Positions 1 through 5,726 of a stretch of DNA of 6,369 nt are shown piece by piece. The DNA comes from Thiotrichaceae bacterium (lineage in GTDB: Bacteria > Pseudomonadota > Gammaproteobacteria > Thiotrichales > Thiotrichaceae): positions 1 to 6,369 of the forward strand of contig JALWYT010000147.1 in NCBI GenBank assembly GCA_026992705.1, read 5' to 3'. Every line of letters begins with the position of its first letter. The stretch's first letter is position 1. Both the position numbers and the translations under genes were made by a program. Below the pieces are notes generated by a model. The model did not search any database. It was not told the origin of the DNA and saw only the letters and a program-made list of their open reading frames with translations.

Positions 1-501
1 ATATTGTAGCTTAAGTAGAATTAATTGAGCGGCTTTTTGTTCTAATTCACGGTGAATGGCTGCCTCTTCTTCAGCCTTGCCAAGAGCAAAATCACTATCA
101 TAAAGTTGTGTACGAGTTAAATTAATATAACCATTTCCCGCCTTGAAATTATTATAACTATTTGTACTACGGAAGCTATAATTCATACGAATAAATATAT
201 CGTATTCGCGTACTTTTCTAGCACGGGAGTAGCCTGCGGCGGTTTTATCTTCGACAAGGTTGGAAATAGTCAATAAGATACTTGCTTGGCCTGGGTCTTG
301 CACAACTTTTGAGCCTGATTGATTGAGTACGTTGCGAAGTGCATTGCCAAACGGTGTTTGTAGGTTAATACCTTCAATATAAAAAGCTTCTTGTATTGCA
401 GGCAGATTGCCATGTCCGCGTAGATGAAAACCCTCACCACTACAGCTTTGTAATAACCATGTAGTGATTAAAATAAAAAGTAAGTGGCGAAGTGTTTTCA
501 T
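1..501 (-). CDS. lptE: LPS-assembly lipoprotein LptE, C-terminus cut by window edge
   Basis: LptE is the outer-membrane lipoprotein that plugs the LptD barrel and helps deliver lipopolysaccharide to the cell surface. The 167 visible residues begin with a short charged start (MKTLRH), a hydrophobic stretch and a lipobox-like LQSC, which places the lipidated cysteine at residue 20. Next comes GFHLRG (24-29), the N-terminal signature of the family, which normally sits almost directly after the cysteine; here three extra residues (SGE) intervene. The rest fits LptE: a YSRARKVREYDI stretch and a Glu/Ala-rich C-terminal helix (EEEAAIHRELEQKAAQLI). The family is usually about 165-200 residues, so only the tail should be missing. 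The start lies 12 nt after the leuS stop, with a good ribosome binding site. leuS-lptE, usually followed by holA, is a standard gammaproteobacterial order. Q at the -2 position of the lipobox is uncommon but tolerated. Confidence 0.9.
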   Translation of the reverse strand, partial: MKTLRHLLFILITTWLLQSCSGEGFHLRGHGNLPAIQEAFYIEGINLQTPFGNALRNVLNQSGSKVVQDPGQASILLTISNLVEDKTAAGYSRARKVREYDIFIRMNYSFRSTNSYNNFKAGNGYINLTRTQLYDSDFALGKAEEEAAIHRELEQKAAQLILLKLQY

Positions 502-509
502 TGTCGATT

Positions 510-514
510 TCCTT
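510..514 (-). promoter_or_regulatory. Ribosome binding site of lptE
   Basis: AAGGA lies 8 nt upstream of the lptE ATG and overlaps the leuS TAA stop codon. This fixes the lptE start at 501 and implies close coupling between the end of leuS translation and lptE initiation. Confidence 0.75.
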
Positions 515-3105
515 TAGTTTGCAACAATATTGACCAGGCGACCTTTAACAACAATGACTTTGCGAATAGTTGTTCCATCCGTAAAGCGTTGCACATTTTC
601 ATTAGTGAGAGCGGCTGTTTTGATGGTGTCATCATCCGCATCAACTGAAACTTGTATTTTGCCGCGAACCTTGCCATTGACCTGTACAATCATTTCAATA
701 TTGTTTTGCACTAAAGCGGCTTCATCAACACTTGGCCATGCTTCATCAATAATAGCCGTGTCATGACCGAGCTGTTGCCATAAGGCGTGGGTCATGTGTG
801 GAATAATAGGCGATAGCATGAGAATAATCATTTCTAATGCTTCTTGCACAACCGCTTGAGCCTGATCGCTTGTATCATGTAATTTTGATACATCATTAAG
901 CAATTCCATATTGGCAGCAACCGCTGTATTAAATGCAAAGCGTTTGCTCATGTCTTGCGTTACTTTTTGCAAGGTTTGATGGACTTTTCTGCGTAACGCT
1001 CGTAGCTCTTCTGACAAATCATCTTGCTCGATGCTCACTCGTTGCTTATTCGCCAAGCGTTCAGTAGCTAGTCGCCAGAGGCGTTTGATAAAGCGTTGTG
1101 CCCCTTCAACACCTGCATCTGACCATTCCATGCTTTGATCAGGGGGAGCAGCGAAGATTGAGAATAGGCGTAGCGTATCTGCACCGTATTTTTCAATAAG
1201 AATTTGTGGATCAACCCCGTTATTTTTAGATTTGGACATTTTGCTCATGCCCGCACTGATAACAGGTTTGCCGTCAATGCGTGAGCTTGCAGAGATAATT
1301 CTGCCTTTTTCATCACGTTTTACGCTAACATCTTGTGGATTAATCCAGTCTTTGCCACCTTTATCGTTTTCTCGATAATAAGTTTCAGCGAGTACCATGC
1401 CTTGTGTGAGTAGATTGGTATAAGGTTCATCACTTTCTACCATGCCTTCATCACGCATCAATTTGTGGAAGAAACGCGAGTAGAGCAGGTGTAAAACCGC
1501 GTGTTCGATACCGCCAATATATTGATCAACAGGTAGCCAGTAATTAGCTCGTTCATCTAACATGCTTTCATTATTGTCAGCACAGGTGTAGCGAGCGTAA
1601 TACCATGAGGATTCAAAGAAGGTATCGAAAGTATCGGTTTCGCGTGTAGCGGGTTTTCCACAACTTGGGCAGGTGGTCTCATAAAATTCAGGCATTTTTT
1701 TGATGGGTGAGCCGCCTGTTTCATCAAATTCGACATCTTCTGGCAAGCGAACGGGGAGGTCTTCTTCGGGGACGGCAACCGCACCGCAGTCATCACAATG
1801 AGTAATCGGTATTGGGCAGCCCCAGTAGCGTTGTCGGGAAACACCCCAATCCCGTAAGCGATAGTTAATGGTTTTTCGACCTTGTTCTTTTTCCGCCAAG
1901 GTTTCGGCGATTGCATCAAAAGCTTCTTCTGAGGTTTTGCCTGTAAATTCAGCCGAATTGATTAAAACACCTTTTTCGGTAAAGGCGGCGGATTCAATAT
2001 CAACATCGCTTTCGTCTTTTGGAGCAATGACTTGTTGAATAGGTAAATGATACTTTTTGGCAAACTCCCAATCGCGTTGGTCGTGGGCGGGAACAGACAT
2101 CACCGCTCCTGAGCCATAGCTCATTAATACAAAGTTAGCGACCCAGATTGGCACAGTCTCGCCTGTTAATGGATGCACAGCCATAAAGCCAGTGTCCATG
2201 CCTTTTTTCTCCATCGTTGCCATATCCGCCTCGGCAACTTTGGTTTGCTTGCATTCTTGGATAAATTCAGCCAGTTCAGGATTCTTTTCAGCCGCTTGCA
2301 AGGCGAGAGGGTGTTGTGGTGCAACGGCGAGATAGGTAACGCCCATCAAGGTATCAGGGCGTGTAGTAAAGACTTCTAGCTTTTCATCTGAACCATCAAT
2401 ACCAAATTTAACTTCCACACCTTCGGAGCGACCAATCCAGTTGGTCTGCATAGTGCGAACTTGTTGTGGCCAGCCTTCTAATTTTTGTACCTCTTCGATA
2501 AACTCATCTGCATAGGCAGTGATTTTTAGGAACCATTGATCAATTTCACGCTGCTCAACAATAGCCCCAGAACGCCAACCGCGACCATCGACAACCTGCT
2601 CATTCGCCAGTACCGTTTGATCAACAGGATCCCAGTTGACAGTAGACTTTTTACGATATACTAAGCCTTTTTCATAAAGTTTGGTAAAAAACCACTGTTC
2701 CCAGCGATAATAATCAGGCTTGCAGGTAGCGATTTCTCGCGTCCAATCATACGCCAAGCCCATCTGCTTTAATTGCTTTCGCATTTCTGCGATATTTTTA
2801 TCTGTCCACTTTGCAGGCGGCACATGGTTTTTAATCGCCGCATTTTCCGCAGGCAAGCCAAACGCATCCCAACCCATTGGTTGCAGTACATTTTTGCCCT
2901 GCATCCGTTGGAAACGTGAAATCACATCGCCAATGGTGTAGTTGCGAACATGCCCCATGTGTAACTTACCACTCGGGTAAGGAAACATCGAAAGGCAATA
3001 AAATTTTTCTTTATTTGGATCTTCTGTGACTTCAAATGAATGATTATCCGCCCAGAAGCTTTGAGCATTAGGTTCAACGATTTTGTGATTGTATTGATCT
3101 TGCAT
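514..3105 (-). CDS. leuS: Leucyl-tRNA synthetase
   Basis: LeuS is a cytoplasmic class I synthetase that charges tRNA-Leu with leucine using ATP and hydrolyses mischarged products. The protein is 863 residues from this start, nearly the E. coli length (860). Landmarks in order: HMGH at 49-52 (class I HIGH motif), the inserted CP1 editing domain with the threonine-rich TTRPDT at 247-252 and GSGAVMSVPAHDQRD at 331-345 (ending in the editing aspartate D345), two CxxC pairs at 437-440 and 479-482 in a zinc-finger-like insertion, KMSKS at 622-626, then the helical anticodon-binding domain and the C-terminal domain (QVNGKVRGK near 808-816). The frame stays open upstream to a TTG at 3150, but that codon lies inside the predicted promoter spacer, and MQDQYN matches the usual LeuS N-terminus, so ATG at 3105 is chosen. 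No strong Shine-Dalgarno sequence precedes it. It is first in an operon with lptE. Confidence 0.97.
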   Translation of the reverse strand: MQDQYNHKIVEPNAQSFWADNHSFEVTEDPNKEKFYCLSMFPYPSGKLHMGHVRNYTIGDVISRFQRMQGKNVLQPMGWDAFGLPAENAAIKNHVPPAKWTDKNIAEMRKQLKQMGLAYDWTREIATCKPDYYRWEQWFFTKLYEKGLVYRKKSTVNWDPVDQTVLANEQVVDGRGWRSGAIVEQREIDQWFLKITAYADEFIEEVQKLEGWPQQVRTMQTNWIGRSEGVEVKFGIDGSDEKLEVFTTRPDTLMGVTYLAVAPQHPLALQAAEKNPELAEFIQECKQTKVAEADMATMEKKGMDTGFMAVHPLTGETVPIWVANFVLMSYGSGAVMSVPAHDQRDWEFAKKYHLPIQQVIAPKDESDVDIESAAFTEKGVLINSAEFTGKTSEEAFDAIAETLAEKEQGRKTINYRLRDWGVSRQRYWGCPIPITHCDDCGAVAVPEEDLPVRLPEDVEFDETGGSPIKKMPEFYETTCPSCGKPATRETDTFDTFFESSWYYARYTCADNNESMLDERANYWLPVDQYIGGIEHAVLHLLYSRFFHKLMRDEGMVESDEPYTNLLTQGMVLAETYYRENDKGGKDWINPQDVSVKRDEKGRIISASSRIDGKPVISAGMSKMSKSKNNGVDPQILIEKYGADTLRLFSIFAAPPDQSMEWSDAGVEGAQRFIKRLWRLATERLANKQRVSIEQDDLSEELRALRRKVHQTLQKVTQDMSKRFAFNTAVAANMELLNDVSKLHDTSDQAQAVVQEALEMIILMLSPIIPHMTHALWQQLGHDTAIIDEAWPSVDEAALVQNNIEMIVQVNGKVRGKIQVSVDADDDTIKTAALTNENVQRFTDGTTIRKVIVVKGRLVNIVAN

Positions 3106-3141
3106 AAGTCGAGCGTTATTACTTATTTTTGTGGAAACCGA

Positions 3142-3170
3142 AGCATACAAGGAACGCGTTAAATTGCCAA
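3142..3170 (-). promoter_or_regulatory. Sigma70-type promoter of leuS-lptE
   Basis: On the minus strand TTGGCA (3165-3170, 5 of 6 matches to the -35 consensus) is followed by exactly 17 nt and TATGCT (3142-3147, 4 of 6 for the -10). Transcription should begin near 3135, giving a leader of about 30 nt before the leuS ATG. Its position rules out the longer leuS reading frame that begins at 3150. Confidence 0.65.
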
Positions 3171-3172
3171 TT

Positions 3173-3202
3173 GAAACAAAAGGGAAATTAAAATTTTGCC
3201 CT
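3173..3202 (-). terminator. Probable intrinsic terminator after the namZ-like gene
   Basis: On the minus strand AGGG (3199-3202) and CCCT (3181-3184) form the base of a hairpin that continues with A/T pairs (AAAT with ATTT) after a two-base bulge. The T-rich run TTTGTTTC follows. The stem is short and its upper part AU-rich, so it is a modest terminator. Its place, after the namZ-like stop and just before the leuS promoter, is where one is expected. Confidence 0.45.
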
Positions 3203-3232
3203 CAAAATAATAGCTTAATTCTGATCATAGAT

Positions 3233-3248
3233 ATCTATACATATAGAT
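3233..3248. repeat. Near-perfect palindrome abutting the namZ-like stop codon
   Basis: Arms ATCTATA and TATAGAT surround a two-base centre, immediately after the TAA of the namZ-like gene. As RNA this would be a weak 6-bp AU hairpin with a 4-nt loop. It could protect the mRNA 3' end or be a protein-binding dyad. There is no T tract right behind it, so it is not called a terminator. Confidence 0.4.
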
Positions 3249-4457
3249 TTAGTATATTGGTATTTGTTGTATTTTTTCCTGCCAAGCGATTTCATCTTGT
3301 TGAGCTAAAGTATCTAAATCCCCTGCTTCGGCTTGCTTGTCATCTACCCATTCACGCAGTAGTGGGGAGCCGTTGATAATGTCAATGGCTAGTTTGTCGA
3401 ATTGGTATTCGTAGGGGAAGTCTCGCCATAGTTCATAGTCGGGGTATAGCGTTCTAATGGCTTTGAATGCGATGGCTTGTAGTCGCCAAGGTTTGAAGGC
3501 TTGGTGCTTGTAGCTTGGGTCTTCTACATAGATTTGTACGCCTGAGCAGAGTTTTCCTTGGTGTTTGTGGAAGGTGGGTTCAAACCAGATTTCTCCTAGG
3601 CGGCAGCCTGCTAGCCAGTGTGGAGCGAGTTCGTGCATGGTTTTGATGATCTTTCTGGCGTTGATGTCGGGTGCTCCAAATAATTCTAGTGGGCGGGTTG
3701 TACCTCTGCCTTCGGATAGGGTCGTGCCTTCTAGCATAACAGTTCCCGCGTAGCACCTTGCCATCCATAAATTAGGAGCATTGGGGCTGGGGTTTATCCA
3801 TGTGCGTTCGCCTAATGTCCAACCATAACCCGGAGCTTGTTCAGGCTGCCAGCCTTGCATTTCGATTACTTTGCAATCGACATCTAAATCCAGTGTTTTG
3901 ATAAACCAATGTGCCATCTCGCCCATCGTTAAACCGTGTCGCATGGGCATTTCACCTGCCCCGACAAAACTTTCCCAGCCTTTTCTTAGGCTTAAACCTT
4001 CAATGGGTCTGCCAACAGGATTGGGACGGTCTAGTATCCAGACAGTTTTGCCGTGTTTGGCAGAGGCTTCTAGCATATAGCGTAGCGTGGTGATAAAGGT
4101 GTAGATTCGACAGCCTAGGTCTTGTAAATCAATGAGCAATACATCAAAGCTATTCATGGATTCATCGGTGGGATAGCGAACTTCACCGTAGAGGCTGAAT
4201 ACAGGGATTTGATGAATAGGGTCGATGTAATCGGGTGATTCCACCATATTATCTTGCTTATCACCGCGTAATCCGTGCTGAGGTCCAAAAGCACTGCTCA
4301 AGGTAATTTCAGGTAGCTCGGCGAGGGCATCTAGGCTGTGTTTGAGGTCAGCAGTAACCGATGCGGGGTGAGCTAATAATGCAATGCGTTTGCCTTTTAA
4401 TGGCTGGCGTAGGTTTGCATCTGCGAGTAAGCGATCAATACCAAATTGTATTTTCAT
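3249..4457 (-). CDS. DUF1343 / NamZ-type exo-beta-N-acetylmuramidase family protein (GH171)
   Basis: This 402-residue protein belongs to the DUF1343 family, whose characterised member NamZ of Bacillus subtilis removes terminal N-acetylmuramic acid from peptidoglycan fragments. Family blocks visible are GPQHGLRG (58-65), DVLLIDLQDLGCRIYTF (105-121), LDRPNPVG (142-149), MRHGLTMGE (172-180), NPSPNAPNL (222-230) and EGTTLSEGRGTTRPLELFGAP (243-263). These cover the Rossmann-like N-terminal half and the start of the C-terminal domain. There is no signal peptide: it begins MKIQFGIDRL, so the protein should be cytoplasmic unless exported another way. Many members have Glu where Q60 stands (PEHG versus PQHG). 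From memory PQHG is also widespread, so this may mark a subfamily rather than a dead enzyme. The ATG overlaps the upstream stop as ATGA and lacks its own Shine-Dalgarno, implying translational coupling. Family assignment is firm; the substrate is inferred. Confidence 0.88.
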   Translation of the reverse strand: MKIQFGIDRLLADANLRQPLKGKRIALLAHPASVTADLKHSLDALAELPEITLSSAFGPQHGLRGDKQDNMVESPDYIDPIHQIPVFSLYGEVRYPTDESMNSFDVLLIDLQDLGCRIYTFITTLRYMLEASAKHGKTVWILDRPNPVGRPIEGLSLRKGWESFVGAGEMPMRHGLTMGEMAHWFIKTLDLDVDCKVIEMQGWQPEQAPGYGWTLGERTWINPSPNAPNLWMARCYAGTVMLEGTTLSEGRGTTRPLELFGAPDINARKIIKTMHELAPHWLAGCRLGEIWFEPTFHKHQGKLCSGVQIYVEDPSYKHQAFKPWRLQAIAFKAIRTLYPDYELWRDFPYEYQFDKLAIDIINGSPLLREWVDDKQAEAGDLDTLAQQDEIAWQEKIQQIPIY

Positions 4458-4975
4458 AGTGTGAGTATAAATCCATTTTTATCATGAAAATCAGGCTGTT
4501 TTTGTGGATGTTTTAATGCCCAATAGCTTAGTTCATTATTACGAGTTTCCAGTACAGCGGTAAGCCCTACGGATAATGCTTGGTGGTACAATGATTCTGG
4601 CAAATCTAGCTGCACATCAAGTTGCAATAATGTTGCTGATTGGTTGCTTGTAATAATAGGCGTTGTCTTTGCTTGCCAATTATTTATCTGCCGATAATCA
4701 TTAAATCCATAAGCTGCCCACTGACTTGAGGGTGAAAAATTATATTCATAATACGCTGTTTCGCCTTGCTGCTGAATAAATAACTCAAAACAAGTGTGTT
4801 CCCAGAGTCTATCCTGAAAACTGGGATTGCTTGGTGCGGCTATCACTAATTGTTCTAAATTAGCCGATAAAATGTATTGTAGGCGTAATTGCTGATAATT
4901 TGTGCGGGTGATACTGGCTTGCAGGGATTGTATGGATGGATTTTGATAATTGGCGTGTGGCTTTAAATTAAACAT
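4454..4975 (-). CDS. DOMON-like domain protein
   Basis: This is a 173-residue protein resembling the bacterial DOMON-like family (beta-sandwich, related to carbohydrate- or haem-binding DOMON and CBM9-like folds). Recognisable blocks are LWEHTCFELF (57-66), the YEYNFSPSSQWAAYGFNDYR region (76-95) and LSYWALKHPQKQPDFHD (149-165). No signal peptide or membrane segment is seen, so it looks cytoplasmic. The reading frame is open to 5059, but that extension is translated tRNA-Glu. The ATG at 4975 starts the family-like sequence (LKPH near residues 4-7). This ATG lies only 6 nt after the tRNA CCA, with no Shine-Dalgarno in the gap. It ends in a 4-nt ATGA overlap with the namZ-like gene, so the two products probably act together. 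I infer that it binds a sugar or muropeptide ligand for its partner; nothing in the sequence proves a ligand. Confidence 0.8.
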   Translation of the reverse strand: MFNLKPHANYQNPSIQSLQASITRTNYQQLRLQYILSANLEQLVIAAPSNPSFQDRLWEHTCFELFIQQQGETAYYEYNFSPSSQWAAYGFNDYRQINNWQAKTTPIITSNQSATLLQLDVQLDLPESLYHQALSVGLTAVLETRNNELSYWALKHPQKQPDFHDKNGFILTL

Positions 4976-4981
4976 GGTAAT

Positions 4982-5057
4982 TGGCGTCCCCACGGGGGTT
5001 CGAACCCCGGTTACCGCCGTGAAAGGGCGGTGTCCTAGGCCACTAGACGATGGGGAC
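4982..5057 (-). tRNA. tRNA-Glu(UUC), third and divergent copy
   Basis: This 76-nt gene with encoded CCA folds as a cloverleaf: acceptor GTCCCCA/TGGGGAC, D arm closed by GTC/GAC, anticodon stem CCGCC/GGCGG with loop CTTTCAC (anticodon TTC at 5021-5023), and T stem CGGGG/CCCCG. Compared with the two copies upstream it has one extra D-loop base (GTGGCC versus GCGGTT) and a T loop of TTCGAAC rather than TTCGAGT. Both are compatible with function. It is the last tRNA of the cluster, and the DOMON-like start codon follows 6 nt after CCA. Confidence 0.96.
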
Positions 5058-5129
5058 ATGGATAAAATATATAAAGACTAGGCTAGGTGGCTAGGTATTT
5101 GATTTGAACTGTGTGCGAGATACATAAAA

Positions 5130-5204
5130 TGGCGTCCCCACGGGGACTCGAACCCCGGTTACCGCCGTGAAAGGGCGGTGTCCTAACCGCTAGACGATGG
5201 GGAC
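5130..5204 (-). tRNA. tRNA-Glu(UUC), second copy
   Basis: This 75-nt gene with encoded CCA has a full cloverleaf and anticodon TTC at 5169-5171. Its sequence is identical to the next copy upstream (5255-5329), and both are preceded by the same five bases, GCGTC. The -1 base C could pair with discriminator G73, extending the acceptor stem by one pair in the precursor. Spacers of 50 and 72 nt separate it from its neighbours; no terminator is seen in either, so it is probably cut from a common transcript. Confidence 0.97.
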
Positions 5205-5254
5205 GACGCTATTTAATGTTGCACATTGTTTGCATGAAGAAGTTTGTTTAAGAA

Positions 5255-5329
5255 TGGCGTCCCCACGGGGACTCGAACCCCGGTTACCGCCGTGAAAGGG
5301 CGGTGTCCTAACCGCTAGACGATGGGGAC
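5255..5329 (-). tRNA. tRNA-Glu(UUC), first copy
   Basis: This 75-nt gene with encoded CCA has acceptor GTCCCCA/TGGGGAC, a T loop TTCGAGT and anticodon TTC at 5294-5296. It is identical to the 5130-5204 copy and lies 31 nt after the stop of the small membrane protein. No convincing promoter of its own is visible, so it is probably transcribed from the promoter ahead of tRNA-Ala. Confidence 0.97.
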
Positions 5330-5360
5330 GACGCACAAAGAAAAAGCGTTTGCTTATTTC

Positions 5361-5582
5361 TTATAACTTAAAACTGTTGTCTCTATCAGAATCTCTTTCG
5401 CCATATAGAGCGACGGTTGCAACCCCTGTAAAGAGTATTAAAAAACTTACAGGAACTAACATAAATAATAACTTAGTTAGTGCATCATAACCACCGTGAA
5501 ACATTAATCCAAATGCACCAACAAAGGTGATAATTGTAGATATAAGTCCAACGATGACAAGAATCTGACCAAGACGAGCCAT
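5361..5582 (-). CDS. Small two-helix membrane protein inside the tRNA cluster
   Basis: This 73-residue protein is not recognised as a named family. It has two clear hydrophobic segments (about residues 6-28, ILVIVGLISTIITFVGAFG, and 37-59, ending ATVALY), a short Gly/Asp/Lys loop (HGGYDALTK) and a charged tail, GERDSDRDNSFKL. With MAR at the N-terminus, both ends are likely cytoplasmic. The frame is open up to 5639, but that part is translated tRNA-Ala; the ATG at 5582 has a good ribosome binding site (AAGAGG, 7-nt spacing) and gives a clean membrane protein. It sits between tRNA-Ala (20 nt upstream) and tRNA-Glu (31 nt downstream), so it seems to be expressed from the tRNA promoter. Function is unknown; a holin-like or regulatory small membrane protein are possibilities only. 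Confidence 0.75.
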   Translation of the reverse strand: MARLGQILVIVGLISTIITFVGAFGLMFHGGYDALTKLLFMLVPVSFLILFTGVATVALYGERDSDRDNSFKL

Positions 5583-5589
5583 ACTTCTA

Positions 5590-5595
5590 CCTCTT
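5590..5595 (-). promoter_or_regulatory. Ribosome binding site of the small membrane protein
   Basis: AAGAGG lies 7 nt before the ATG at 5582 and decides that start over upstream in-frame codons inside tRNA-Ala. Most of it falls within the stretch that can pair with the tRNA leader. Confidence 0.7.
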
Positions 5596-5687
5596 TCGTG
5601 TCTGGTGGAGCTAGGCGGGATCGAACCGCCGACCCCCACACTGCCAGTGTGGTGCTCTCCCAGCTGAGCTATAGCCCCTCGAAAGAG
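5591..5687 (-). other. Inverted repeat flanking tRNA-Ala: leader-trailer pairing
   Basis: On the minus strand the leader CTCTTTCG (5680-5687), one base before the tRNA, is a perfect 8-nt complement of CGAAAGAG (5591-5598), four bases after CCA. In the precursor these would stack near the acceptor stem as an extra helix, with A on one side and ACCA plus GACA on the other left unpaired. The trailer arm contains most of the Shine-Dalgarno of the small membrane protein. The complementarity is read directly; its effect on processing or translation is inferred. Confidence 0.5.
5603..5678 (-). tRNA. tRNA-Ala(GGC)
   Basis: This 76-nt gene with encoded CCA has acceptor GGGGCTA/TAGCTCC, including the G3:U70 wobble pair that is the main alanine identity element. 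The D arm is GCTCAGCTGGGAGAGC, the anticodon loop CTGGCAG (anticodon GGC at 5643-5645) and the T loop TTCGATC. It is the first gene behind the strong promoter at 5694-5722 and lies 48 nt after the gltX stop. tRNA-Ala(GGC) genes also lie near gltX in E. coli. Confidence 0.97.
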
Positions 5688-5693
5688 AGGCGA

Positions 5694-5722
5694 ATTTTGT
5701 GTTAATCTGCGGAGCCTGTCAA
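5694..5722 (-). promoter_or_regulatory. Promoter of the tRNA-Ala / tRNA-Glu unit
   Basis: A perfect -35 box TTGACA (5717-5722), a 17-nt spacer and CAAAAT (5694-5699, 4 of 6 for the -10) lie just after the gltX stop. The bases after the -10, TCGCCTC, are GC-rich, as in stringently controlled rRNA and tRNA promoters. The expected start near 5687 leaves a leader of only about ten nucleotides before tRNA-Ala. No terminator separates it from gltX, so some read-through from gltX is possible. Confidence 0.7.
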
Positions 5723-5726
5723 GCCT

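Noticed and set aside
530..2941. Several plus-strand and alternate minus-strand open frames across leuS
   Set aside because: They are shadows of the leuS frame with no family-like sequence or ribosome binding sites.
3565..4093. Short open frames on either strand within the namZ-like gene
   Set aside because: They overlap strongly conserved DUF1343 coding sequence and show no protein-like features of their own.
4976..5059. N-terminal extension of the DOMON-like protein up to an ATG at 5059
   Set aside because: The extra 28 residues are a translation of tRNA-Glu; the family-like sequence starts at the ATG at 4975.
5066..5071. TATATT as a -10 box for the last tRNA-Glu and the DOMON-like gene
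   Set aside because: The hexamer 17 nt upstream is CTAGCC, with no resemblance to TTGACA, in an AT-rich spacer where TATA strings are expected.
5078..5095. Three CTAGG repeats in the spacer between tRNA-Glu copies
   Set aside because: Curious because CTAG is usually rare, but too short and irregular to assign as an operator; no symmetric arrangement found.
4982..5329. Three regularly spaced, near-identical repeats as a CRISPR-like array
   Set aside because: Each repeat folds fully as tRNA-Glu with CCA; spacer lengths differ (50 and 72 nt).
5337..5355. Possible terminator after the small membrane protein (AAGC, loop AAAC, GCTT, then T-rich)
   Set aside because: The stem is only four pairs, two of them A-U, and tRNA-Glu follows immediately without a visible promoter.
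5360..5365. TATAAG as a -10 box for the tRNA-Glu genes
   Set aside because: No -35-like hexamer at 16-18 nt upstream; it coincides with the stop codon of the small gene.
5583..5639. N-terminal extension of the small membrane protein up to 5639
   Set aside because: It translates part of tRNA-Ala, while a good ribosome binding site precedes the ATG at 5582.
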